A DNA stretch of 64,000 bases from Blepharisma japonicum (Eukaryota > Ciliophora > Heterotrichea > Heterotrichida > Blepharismidae), in the NCBI GenBank assembly GCA_949751835.1, contig CATKHK010000004.1, forward strand, positions 496,001-560,000, written 5' to 3'. Both the position numbers and the translations under genes were made by a program. Under the pieces are notes generated by a model. The model saw only the letters and a list, made by a program, of their open reading frames with translations, did not search any database and was not told the origin of the DNA. This document shows, in pieces, positions 49,192 through 61,327 of this stretch (its first letter is position 1; each line of letters begins with the position of its first letter).

Positions 49192-51267
49192 ATGGTTGAT
49201 CCAAGTCAAGAAGTATTAAAAGATGCTAACAGAGTTGAGTTGGTGCACCAAGGTGGATACTCCGAACTAAAGCCTTCACTTGCAATAGACGGTGAGTGGC
49301 TTTTAGAACAAATTTTGCCTTCAGAGCCCTTTTCTAAAATAATGGGTGGTCCTCCTCTATCATTGCGGTCAACTCTGAACAATTATCTCGGCCCCTTAAT
49401 AGCAGAAGGAGTAATCCCAATTATCGTTTTCCAAGGAATCTCAATTTCCCTCACAACTCAAAAATCTTTAGACCGCAAAGTCAAAGGCCGTGCAGAAGCA
49501 TGGGAGATGTACGCAAATGGCAACAAAGAAAAACTTTTAGCTGCCTTAGAAGAAGGAAAAAAGGTTCCTTGGGAAGTTTACAGTGAGGTTATTAAGTGTA
49601 TCAGAGCACTTGGAGGAGAAGTAATGAGAGCGCCTTATCATCAGAGTTCTCAATTAGGCTACCTTGAAAATAAAAAATTGGTAGGAGCTATAATGGGAAG
49701 TACCGATTTGCTGTTTTTTAACCCAGAAAAAGTAGTCATTAAGTTATATCCGGAAACTAGATCTTATGATTATATTTTATCAAGCGAAATCATTGAGTAT
49801 GAGTATGACACAACCCCTGAGAACTTGACTTCAGCCTTTATCCTCCATGGATATTGGTTTGGTAAGAAAACGATGAAAAATCAAAACTTAAAAGATACTA
49901 TAAAAAAGCTTAAAAATTCTGACTATAAAGCCTTAGCCCCTAAAGCTCAAGATAAAGAATATTTGGATAATGTCCATGCTTTAGTTAATAGCAAAATCGC
50001 TATTGAATATTCACCTCCTGGCTTATTTTTAAAGCCAGATCCGCTTTTAAACAAATTAATTCCAACCCGTTTTACAAAAGAAGTGTATTTTGGGATGGGA
50101 ATTATCCCGCTATCTCCTCAGCTTTTAACTACTGTTGCAAACCAAAAACTGGTGGAGCTGCCTCCTTTTGCAGACTCAGATTATTATAGAGAACTATTAA
50201 GAAAGCTAAAACCGCTTAGAAAGAAAACAATTTCATTATTTATAGAAAATCTCCCTGCAGAATACTCACAGACAAATATTCAAGTTCTTTATTGGTTCAA
50301 TCAAAATGTTCCATATTTATTGCCTTATGAAAAAACAGAACAGCTTATTTTTAACTTTTCTAACGCTGATTTAGAAGCAGAACTTAGCAGACAAGGAAAA
50401 AATGTGCCAGATTTACAGTTTTGCTTAAAATGGCATTATGATTCTCATGGAGAAACTGAGCCGAAAATCCAAAGCCCAATTGGAAATGAAGAGACTAACC
50501 TTGAAGGAGCAAATATGATTATTGCCAAAGTGATTTTTAAGTGTTTGGAAAATGCAGGCTATATTTCTAATACTGGAAAACCTATGCTTTTTGGAAAAGC
50601 TCTAATGCAATGCAGCCGTGAATGGCAAACCCAAGCTTTTTACTTGCAGGAGTTACTGAAATTTGGGATATTGAATGGAAGAACACTTGGACAAACAGAG
50701 GCAAAGTATTTAGATAATGAAGCTTTTACCAAACTAGTGTTGATTCCAGTTGAAAATGATGATTTAAGACATCAAATAAGACTGATCTCTAGGGTTTTTT
50801 CTTTGATTCAGCCTAACCTTAAAGATGAGCCATGGACAGGAACAATTGACTATGACTTGTCACAGTTCCAAGCCCTAGTTAAATTAATCACAATGACTTA
50901 CCAAACTCTTGGTGAAGTACTATTGCTAAGAGAATATTTATCAGGAAGAATTAGCTATTCAAAAGCACTTATTACTGCAGGGGAATCATTACCTTTTGGT
51001 TGCCACTCAAACATTGGATTGGGAATTGCAATCAAAAAATTGCTACTTGGAGAATCTATTGACCAGATTAGAGAGCAGATGCCGCAAATGGCTGATATGG
51101 AATTAGACTTCAGAAGAGGCTGGCATTTCTGGAAGAACCTTCTGAAAATATTGAAGACTTTTGCTAAATACCAGTCGTTTAGAGATGAAAATTTCTTCAA
51201 TGAAATTCTCCAGGCAAGCAAGCTTCTCAAAAGCACACTAATTAGAGCTAGAATTCCTGTTAATTAA
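49192..51267 (+). CDS. MKT1-like post-transcriptional regulator, 691 aa
   Basis: A protein of the MKT1 family, which in yeast and trypanosomes regulates mRNA stability and translation with PBP1-type partners. The N-terminus has an XPG/FEN-like PIN fold with SLAIDGEWLLEQILPSEPF and VIPIIVFQGISISL, but it lacks the full set of acidic metal residues, as usual in MKT1. The central region continues XPG-like (APYHQSSQLGYLENKKLVGA, then GSTDLLFF). The C-terminal MKT1 region includes LIPVENDDLRHQIRLISRVF, WTGTIDYDLSQFQALVK and RRGWHFWKNLLKILKTF. No TGA or intron is required. Length is typical (about 680-830). Stop TAA. Confidence 0.82.
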   Translation: MVDPSQEVLKDANRVELVHQGGYSELKPSLAIDGEWLLEQILPSEPFSKIMGGPPLSLRSTLNNYLGPLIAEGVIPIIVFQGISISLTTQKSLDRKVKGRAEAWEMYANGNKEKLLAALEEGKKVPWEVYSEVIKCIRALGGEVMRAPYHQSSQLGYLENKKLVGAIMGSTDLLFFNPEKVVIKLYPETRSYDYILSSEIIEYEYDTTPENLTSAFILHGYWFGKKTMKNQNLKDTIKKLKNSDYKALAPKAQDKEYLDNVHALVNSKIAIEYSPPGLFLKPDPLLNKLIPTRFTKEVYFGMGIIPLSPQLLTTVANQKLVELPPFADSDYYRELLRKLKPLRKKTISLFIENLPAEYSQTNIQVLYWFNQNVPYLLPYEKTEQLIFNFSNADLEAELSRQGKNVPDLQFCLKWHYDSHGETEPKIQSPIGNEETNLEGANMIIAKVIFKCLENAGYISNTGKPMLFGKALMQCSREWQTQAFYLQELLKFGILNGRTLGQTEAKYLDNEAFTKLVLIPVENDDLRHQIRLISRVFSLIQPNLKDEPWTGTIDYDLSQFQALVKLITMTYQTLGEVLLLREYLSGRISYSKALITAGESLPFGCHSNIGLGIAIKKLLLGESIDQIREQMPQMADMELDFRRGWHFWKNLLKILKTFAKYQSFRDENFFNEILQASKLLKSTLIRARIPVN

Positions 51268-51482
51268 CCATCCTATTGGAGCTTAACTATATATAAGTTG
51301 CTTAATAGATATAATAATCAATACTTTTATATTTATTTCACCATATATATCCTAGAATCATCATCAGCTGACGCCATGCTATTTGAGATCAATATCTAGC
51401 AGTCGCTCCTTTTAACCGATATTTTTTTGAAGATTATAGAACAAGCAGTAATTGCTCATTTAAAACAAATTGAGATATTAGC

Positions 51483-51947
<465 letters not shown>

Positions 51948-52101
51948 TTATAATTTTTTAAAATATTAATTTAATTTATTTCTTATTTTGTAATACATAA
52001 AATTAAAAGATGAGTTGATTACTTCAGTGGCAACCTCTCAATCTAAGAATTAAGAACTTTTTATTACCTAATATATTTGTTTCATAATTTTGCAAACTTA
52101 A

Positions 52102-52857
52102 ATGTCTGCCCAGCAAGCCCACACTTCAAACAGCAATATTAGTTATTTTATAAATCGAAGTGGATTCCAATTAGCTTGCAATATTTCAATAAAAAAGCCT
52201 GATGACAGAAGGATCTGGATTATCACTCAAATGTGGCCTTCCGAAGTGTTTATCATTTGTGGGTTTCTACATGAGAATTTAAATGCAAATACATTTAAAT
52301 TCGAATTTACTGGAGAAGGGAACAGTCAAGGCGAATTTTCATTTGCTGAATATATAAGAGCTGCGAATGATCTTGATGATGCTGTCAATTTTTTAGTTGG
52401 AAGAGGATTTGATGTGGAAGGAATAATTGGGATATCAATGTGTGCAAATACACCGATTATATATTCTGCCTTATATGGCCATGTTAAAAAAATTGTTACT
52501 CTTTCTGCAAGATTCCGCATGACAGTTTTACCTGATTTTTTACAAGAAGTTTACGAAGTTGTAAGACAAAATAGGGAAATTGTACATGTTGCTTTTGGGA
52601 AGCAACTAAGATTAACGTGAGAGATGATCCAAGAAACCTTAAATGTTGATATGAAATATTATTGTGAAAGGGTTCAGGGAGATATTTATATTATTCATGG
52701 AGATAATGACGAAATTTGCCCTTATGCAGACTCTTTGGAGTATGTAAATGCTTTAAAAGGAAAATGTAGAGGACATTTTACATTGGGATGCGATCATTTA
52801 TACTTTGGAGTTTTTGATGAAGTAGCTGAAATTATTGAGGAAATTATGTCTAAATAA
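52102..52857 (+). CDS. alpha/beta-hydrolase-fold protein, 251 aa
   Basis: A probable serine hydrolase of unknown substrate. An early FIICGFLHENLNANTFKFEF strand-turn and FTGEGNSQGEF are followed by the nucleophile elbow EGIIGISMCANTPIIYSAL (Ser in GIS-M-C, where the usual second Gly is Cys). Asp is in IIHGDNDEICPY and His in TLGCDHLYFG. The frame crosses TGA=Trp at 52618-52620 (LRLTWEMIQETLNVD), which keeps the Asp and His in the same protein as the Ser and so supports both code and triad. No signal peptide. Similar proteins exist in many ciliates and bacteria as acyl hydrolases. Stop TAA at 52855-52857. Confidence 0.82.
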
Positions 52858-52927
52858 TGCTGTATTTGGATCCATTTTAAGTTATTAAATTATAATAAAA
52901 CAAAAATAAATGAATGAGTTGATTAGC

Positions 52928-54253
<1,326 letters not shown>

Positions 54254-55759
54254 TTATGAATCAGTCTGTATCGCAAATCTATAGCTTGTATCAGCAATAG
54301 GTTGAACCCACTTATAGCTTGCTTGATTTGAAGTATTTCATTCCCCTCTGCCTTCTCCCAACTCAAAATGAGATCTTCTCAACTGTGCTTCCATGCTAGC
54401 TCTCTCCACTGAGGTTTCTTTTACTGAAAAATCTGCTTTAGACACAGGCAAAAATTGTTTTGGATGAGACCCCATCGCCCAATGTGCCTTTCTCATCTCT
54501 TTTGCTCTATTAGGATCCCACTTGGTTCCATATCCTTTTTGTTCTCCATAATCCTGATTAATAGTTTTATAATTCAGCCCGTTATCTCCTAATTGAAAAT
54601 GATGCCCTCTCAAATCTTTTTCTAAACTTGGGTCCAGCCTACCAGCTTCGCCATTTCTTCCTTTAAAAGCACCTCCAGATGTTGTATAAGCATTAGCATT
54701 TACTGTACCTAAAATGATATTGGAACTTCTGTCAGCACTCTGACTCCTTTCAGGTCCTGTTATAGTGTCTCTGGTTGTATGGGAATGATTTATAGCATAA
54801 TTTGTATGATATGATGGAGCTTCTTCTCCTAACTTGAAGTGAGATTGTCTGACTGATGTGGATTTTTCTGGCTTGGATGGGATCATTTCTTGTGGCTGAT
54901 GAACAGCTTTGGTAGCTGTTAAATAGCTTATAGGGGTTACTCCAAGCACAAAATGGGATGATCTTAGGTCATTAAGCTTTTCTTGGTTAAGTGGCTGAGC
55001 TCCACCACTTTTGGCAGAAAATGCGAGATTATTTATGCTTACTAATGTTCCTTGGTCGTTTCCAAGCTGAAAATGCTCTTTTCTAAGCTCATTGATTCTT
55101 CCAGGCGTGACTGATCTTGGCTGAGGTGCTTTTGTTTTGTACTCATTTTGAGTTGAAGATACAAAAGGTGCACTCTGTTTTCCAAGATCAAAATGTGAGG
55201 ACCTTAAATTGTTTTTTATTTCATTTCTAATTCCGGCATTAAAACTTTCTGATTGCTTTTGGACATAGTCAGATTTCATAACTGAAAAACTTGTATTGGG
55301 ATCATCTCCTAGATTGAAATGATGCTTGCGTAGATTTGCTTTATTGCTGCTTATTCCAGTAGTTTCTTGTTTGTGGGACACTCCACACTTATCATCAAAT
55401 GCTACATTAGCAGTTGTAGAATAACTGACTTCTTGTTTTCCTAAGATAATATTGTGAGCTCTCATGTCGAAAGAATCTTTGAAACCAGATTTAGGCTCCA
55501 AAGAATGAGCTCGGTACTGAGATGTAAACTCTGACTTGAAATTAGATGGGTTTTGTCCAGCTCCTAAATTAAGATTTGACGTACGTAACTTTTTGTTATT
55601 AACTCCTTCATTTTGTGGGCTTGGAGCTGATACTGGCTTGAAATTAGCGGAATGAGCTGTAGCATAAGCCACTCCTTCTTCACCCAAGGTGAAGTGAGTC
55701 TTGCGTACTTGTTGAGCGATTTTCACTCTATGAAATCCTGGCATGTAGCCTCCTTGCAT
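54254..55759 (-). CDS. repeat protein with HFxLG motifs, possibly ciliary, 501 aa
   Basis: Start MQGGYMPGFHRVKIAQQVR. About twelve units of roughly 35-45 residues carry R-x-x-HF-x-LG or NIILG followed by S/T-rich sequence with Tyr-x-T/S and a later aromatic: HFTLGEEGVAYATAHSANF, HFNLGDDPNTSFSVMKSDY, HFDLGKQSAPFVSSTQNEY, HFQLG, HFVLG, HFKLG, NIILG, HWAMG, HFELG. An in-frame TGA at 54338-54340 is Trp and adds 28 residues (...GEWNTSNQASYKWVQPI) up to TAA. The layout resembles repeat proteins of cilia and sperm tails that bind inside doublet microtubules (TEX45-like), but this is by motif impression only. Confidence 0.78.
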
Positions 55760-55939
55760 TTTTAAAATGTAAAATGAATTATTTTTAATTGACTAATATC
55801 AATATAATTTAAATTGTAAAAATCAAATGCAATTGAGAGAAATTTATAAATAAATGATAAATTATATTTTTTATAAATATCGCCATTTATTTATTATCAT
55901 GTTGATTTTGCTAGGATACTATTCTCATATAATAAGAAA

Positions 55940-58339
55940 ATGGCAATAAGATATTGCAGTTATTGACGGGGACCTATTCCATTTGGTTTGAATTATGTGA
56001 ACTTATCCCTAAATATGCAAGAAGAAAGGCATCCAATAGCACTAAAACATTTAGAGATTAAAGTGACAGTAAGGAATTCTTTGTGCAATATAGAGTTATT
56101 CCAAATTTATAAAAACGTTGAAAATGACCCCATTGAGTGTGAATATGTATTTCCTGTAGAAAACGACACCGTTGTTACAGGCATGAGTATCCATCTCCCA
56201 GATGGATCTATTTTAGAAGCTACAATTGAAGAAGAAACCAAAGCTACAGAAATATATCAAGATGCAATATCCGAAGGAAACACTGCAGTTATGGCAAAAT
56301 CAAAGAGTCCAGACAGAATGGTAGTTAACGTTGGAAATGTTGCTCCAGGCGCTGAAGTGAGAATTCAGTTTAAATTTAGCGCTCCTATTGCTACAGAACT
56401 TGATTTTTGGAGACTCTATATTCCTGCAAGTTTGACTCCTAAAGCGCTGGCTCCTAGCATTTCAGATCAAGAAGAAGTCCAACAACTAGCACAATTTCCT
56501 CTAGTCAGAGCAAAAAATTGCACATATCGTATTGGGATGAGTATCGATATTTATGCTGATACACCTATTTCAGATTTCTCTTGTAAGAATTATCCATTTG
56601 ACTGAAAATTATCTGATAATGCTTTGCATCTCAATGGCAGATTTAAAGATGGCCATGAATATGTACCTAGTGATGGTATTGAAATATTATATAAAACTGT
56701 AGACTCTAATGTCCCATTATGCACTATACAAGAAAGAAATGGAGAATATGCAGCTATGCTGAGCTTCTTGCCTATGTATCCTGAGGAAAATGAAGAGATT
56801 GAAGATTTGCAGAACCAAAGTGGAGAATTTATATTTTTGATTGATAGAAGCGGCTCAATGAAAGGACAAAGAATCGCCCTCGCAAAGCAAGCTGCTATTT
56901 TATTTTTAAAAAGTCTTCCGCCGAGGTCTTGCTTTAATATAGTCAGTTTTGGTGCAAAATTTGAATTTTTAAATAGCGAGCCAATTTTTTATAATTCTAA
57001 AAATGTTGAAAAAGTGATATCGAGAATTTCAAGATTCGAAGCAAATATGGGAGGAACAAATATTTATAATCCTTTGTTTGAAATATTTAAAAAGGAGCCG
57101 AGAAAAGACTTTCCGAGATCTATATTTTTGCTGACAGATGGAGAAGTCAGTTCCGCGGATGCAGTTGTTAATTTAATAAATCAGCATTCAAATACCGCTG
57201 TATTGCATTCTATTGGAATAGGGAGTGCAGTGTCTACTTACTTAATTAAAGAATCTGCTAGAGCTGGTGGCGGGATTTATTCCTTTGTATCATCATTAGA
57301 CGAATTATCTAAAAAGGTAATAAACGCTCTTGAAAAATGCTTAATGCCTGTATTAAATGACTGAAAATTAGACTGGGAAGCTGATACAGCTCCAAATATA
57401 AGAAACACAAAAAGAATTTACTATGGTGATAGATTTATTTTATATGCTCATTTAGGCCAGATAATCCCTAATTCAATGCCAAGACTCCAATTCTATGATT
57501 CTAAAATTAAAAGTGAAAGAGAATTTGCAATCCCAGTTGATAGAACTCACATAACTCCTGGTGATGAAATTTTCAAGCTATGGGCTTATAATAGGATTTC
57601 CGAATTAGGAAAAAGTGAATTGGAAGTGAATGTAAAAAATAGCCAAATAGTTATGCTTTCTAAAGAATACGGAATTCCTTCAAATCTTACATCCTATATT
57701 TGTATACAAAGAAATAATGAAGCTGTAGTTGGAGACATGCAGTTGAGAAAAGTTCCTGTGGCAAGACCTAGAGATATGCCTCCAACTGCATATGAAACTT
57801 TTGCTTCGAATCAGCCTCGATATAGATTTCCACAAAATAAATGCTTGGATGGTATAGAAAGAAAAGGAATGGTTTTGTCATCAAAGCAATCATTAGCATT
57901 GAGAAGAGAATCACCAGCAGTGAAATGTACAAAAATGGCAAAATCTCAATCAAAAACCCTAGCTATGCCTAGGGTTTCAAACTTTAATAGCTTTGAAAAG
58001 CAAGAAGAGCAAGAAGAAGACTGCTCATCAGACATTATATCAGTTGACTCTGGGATTTATATTTCGATAATTAAACTTCAATCAACGGAAGGGTTTTGGT
58101 GCTTTGAACAGATTATTCAGCTCTTAAATCAAAAAAATGAAATTCCTCCCGAATTCTCTGAGATAGCTGAAAAAGAAAAAGTCTGGGGAACGCTGGTAGC
58201 TTTAGCATATTTGAGAAAAAATTGTGCGGACAAGAAAGATGAATGGAAACTAGTGGAGAGAAAATCAATTAGGTGGCTTAAATCACTCGTAGTTCCAATT
58301 GAAGAGTCAATTGAAAAAGCTATAATATTTTTAAGTTAA
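55940..58339 (+). CDS. VIT and vWA domain protein, copy 1, 799 aa
   Basis: A protein with the domain order of inter-alpha-trypsin inhibitor heavy chains and PARP4: VIT (about 20-150) then von Willebrand A. In protists most such proteins are intracellular and of unknown role. The VIT part has RNSLCNIELFQIYKNVENDP and VVTGMSIHLPDGSILEATIE. The vWA MIDAS is DRSGSMKG, followed by a Thr-bearing GGTNIYNP and LLTDGEVSSAD, so metal binding is likely. A C-terminal part has GFWCFEQIIQLLNQKNE and VWGTLVALAYLRKNCADKKD (similar to the ITIH-type tail WATLLALAWL). TGA=Trp joins three segments (YCSYWRG, PFDWKLSD, LNDWKLDW). No signal peptide, so probably cytosolic. Stop TAA. Confidence 0.9.
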
Positions 58340-58427
58340 GACTCTGATTTTATGAAAGGCTTTTGTAAATGGCTTATTAGTTCAATTAAAATGCTAGGGG
58401 AATGCATTTATATAATCTCTAGTTAAG
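58340..58427. other. short spacer after VIT-vWA copy 1
   Basis: Matches the sequence between VIT-vWA copy 2 and TAF1. Probably holds the old TAF1 promoter sequence. Confidence 0.4.
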
Positions 58428-58687
58428 ATGATGCTTGGTATCAAGAGTAATCGATTTGGAAATAATTTATGAAGAAGTCTTAGATTTAGACGATATCATT
58501 GAGGTTGTGAAAGAGCCAAAACTTAAAAACTCAATATATCCCAAATTATTTTAAAGTCTGAAAGGAAAAGCATCCATATGATTGATCAGATATAGAGAGT
58601 TTAGCAGATGATTGTGTTTCACAAAAATCTGTTAAAATTTCTGAAGCTATATTAATTTAATCTCCTAGAATCAACTACAGCTATAAA
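58428..58687 (+). pseudogene. decayed 5' fragment of TAF1
   Basis: Corresponds to 61328-61588. Shared runs include GAAGAAGTCTTAGATTTAGA (20 bases) and TCCTAGAATCAACTACAGCT. The equivalent of EEVLDLDDIIEVV is intact, but frame and stops break it. The match ends abruptly at about 58687, so the rest of TAF1 was not included in the first copy. Confidence 0.8.
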
Positions 58688-58842
58688 ACACTTTATATTT
58701 TGCATGTTGAATGAATAATATTTTTTGGAGACAAAACAATATGTGTCCAAAAACCAATTTTGTAAATTTTCTGGAAAATTTTGTAAAATTTTAGTTTGGA
58801 AAATTATGTAAAAATAGATACTGTTCTCATATAATAAGAAAA
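58688..58842. other. junction region between duplicate copies
   Basis: About 155 bp of AT-rich DNA ending with the shared upstream sequence of copy 2 (from about 58816). A run of A/T and TTTTGTAAA-like repeats. No gene. Confidence 0.4.
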
Positions 58843-61226
58843 ATGGCATGCAGATGCTGCTGCTTTGGACTAAGACCATTTGGTTTGTTTTTGATGAGAT
58901 ATATGCAAGAAGAAAGGCATCCAATAGCACTAAAACATTTAGAGATCAAAGTGACAGTAAGGAATTCTTTGTGTAACATAGAGTTATTCCAAATTTATAA
59001 AAACGTTGAAAATGACCCCATTGAGTGTGAATATGTATTTCCTGTAGAAAACGACACCGTTGTTACAGGCATGAGTATCCATCTCCCAGATGGATCTATT
59101 TTAGAAGCTACAATTGAAGAAGAAACCAAAGCTACAGAAATGTATCAAGATGCAATATCTGAAGGAAACACTGCAGTTATGGCAAAATCAAAAAGTCCAG
59201 ACAGAATGGTAGTTAATGTTGGAAACGTTGCTCCAGGCGCTGAAGTGAGAATTCAGTTTAAATTTAGTGCTCCTATTGCTACAGAGCTTGATTTTTGGAG
59301 ACTCTATATTCCTGCAAGTTTGACTCCTCAAGCGCTTGCTCCTAGCATTTCAGATCAAGAAGAAGTCCAACAAGTAGCACAATTCCTCTAGTTAGAGCAA
59401 AAAATTGCACATATCGTATTGGGATGAGTATCGATATTTATGCTGATACACCTATTTCAGATTTCTCTTGTAAGAATTACCCATTTGACTGAAAATTATC
59501 TGATAATGCTTTGCATCTCAATGGTAGATTTAAAGATGGCCATGAATATGTGCCTAATGATGGTATTGAAATATTATATAAAACTGCAGACTCTAATTTC
59601 CCATTATGCACTATACAAGAAAGGAATGGAGAATATGCAGCTATGCTGAGCTTCTTACCTATGTATCCTGAGGAAAATGAAGAGATTGAAGATTTGCAGA
59701 ACCAAAGTGGAGAATTTATATTTTTGATTGATAGAAGCGGCTCAATGAAAGGACAAAGAATCGCCCTCGCAAAGCAAGCAGCTATTTTATTTTTAAAAAG
59801 TCTTCCGCCGAGGTCTTGCTTTAATATAGTCAGTTTTGGTGCAAGATTTGAATTTTTAAATAGCGAGCCAATTCCTTATAACTCTAAAAATGTTGAAAAA
59901 GTGATATCGAAAATTGCAACATTCCAAGCAAATATGGGAGGAACAAATATTTATAATCCTTTGTTTGAAATATTTAAAAAGGAGCCGAGAAAAGACTTTC
60001 CGAGATCTATATTTTTGCTGACAGATGGAGAAGTCAGTTCTGCAGATGCAGTTGTTAATTTAATAAATCAACACTCAAATAGCTCTGTATTGCATTCTAT
60101 TGGTATAGGGGATGCAGTGTCTACTTACTTAATCAAAGAATCTGCTAGAGCTGGTGGCGGGATTTATTCCTTTGTATCATCATTAGACGAATTATCTAAA
60201 AAGGTAATAAACGCTCTTGAAAAATGCTTAATGCCTGTATTAAATGACTGAAAATTAGATTGGGAAGCTGATACAGCTCCAAATATAAGAAATACTAAAC
60301 GAATTTATTACGGTGATAGATTTATTTTATATGCTCATTTAGGCCAGATAATCCCTAATTCAATGCCAAGACTCCAATTCTATGATTCTAAAATTAAAAG
60401 TGAAAGAGAATTTACAATCCCAGTTGATAGAACTCACATAACTCCTGGTGATGAAATTTTCAAGCTATGGGCTTATAATAGGATTTCCGAATTAGGAAAA
60501 AGTGATTTGGAAGTGAATGTAAAAAATAGCCAAATAGTTATGCTTTCTAAAGAATACGGAATTCCTTCAAATCTTACATCCTATATTTGTATTCAAAGAA
60601 ATAATGAAGCTGTAGTTGGAGACATGCAGTTGAGAAAAGTTCCTGTGGCAAGACCTAGAGATATGCCTCCAACTGCATATGAAACTTTTGCTTCGAATCA
60701 GCCTCGATATAGATTTCCACAAAATAAATGCTTGGATGGTATTGAAAGAAAAGGAATTGTTTTGTTCTCAAAGCCATCATCAGCGTTGAGAATAGGAGCA
60801 TCAGCAGTGAAATGTGAAAAAAAGGCAAAAGCTCAATCAAAAACCCTAGCTATGCCTAGAGTTTCAAACTTTAAAAGCTTTGAAAAGCAAGAAGAGCAAG
60901 AAGAAGACTGCTCATCAGACATTATATCAGTTGACTCTGGAATTTATATTTCGATAATTAAACTTCAATCAACGGAAGGGTTTTGGTGCATTGAACAGCT
61001 TATTCAGCTCTTAAATCAAAAAATTGAAATTCCTCCCGAATTCTCTGAGATAGCTGAAAAAGAAAAAGTCTGGGGGACATTGGTAGCTTTAGCATATTTG
61101 AGAAAAAATTGTGCGGACAAGAAAGATGAATGGAAACTTGTGGAGAGAAAATCGATTAGGTGGCTTAAATCACTCGTAGTTCCAATTGAAGAGTCAATTG
61201 AAAAAGCTATAATATTTTTAAGTTAA
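58843..61226 (+). pseudogene. VIT and vWA domain protein, copy 2, one frameshift (possible sequencing error)
   Basis: Tandem duplicate of 55940-58339. The start region differs (MACRCCCFGLRPFG, Cys-rich and without the CSYWRG of copy 1). The VIT part is nearly identical. At about 59383 one T of AATTTCC is missing compared with copy 1, so QVAQF is followed by L and TAG. All sequence beyond (vWA MIDAS DRSGSMKG, GGTNIYNP, the C-terminal GFWCIEQLIQLLNQ and LRKNCADKKD) is intact in the other frame, ending with TAA at 61224-61226. With only one defect in 2.4 kb, either it broke very recently, or the T was lost in a homopolymer read. Confidence 0.7.
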
Positions 61227-61327
61227 GACTCTGATTTTATGAAATTCAAAATAAAGGGCTTTAGTAAATGGCTTATTAGTTCAATTAAAATGCTAGGGGG
61301 CATCTATTTATATAATCTCTAGTTAAG

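Noticed and set aside
54338-54340. Apparent stop of the HFxLG repeat protein
   Set aside because: It is TGA, Trp in this code; the frame continues for 28 residues to a TAA.
59372-59391. An 18-nt GTAG...CTAG segment in VIT-vWA copy 2 as an intron
   Set aside because: Removing 18 nt does not restore the frame seen in copy 1; a one-base loss does.
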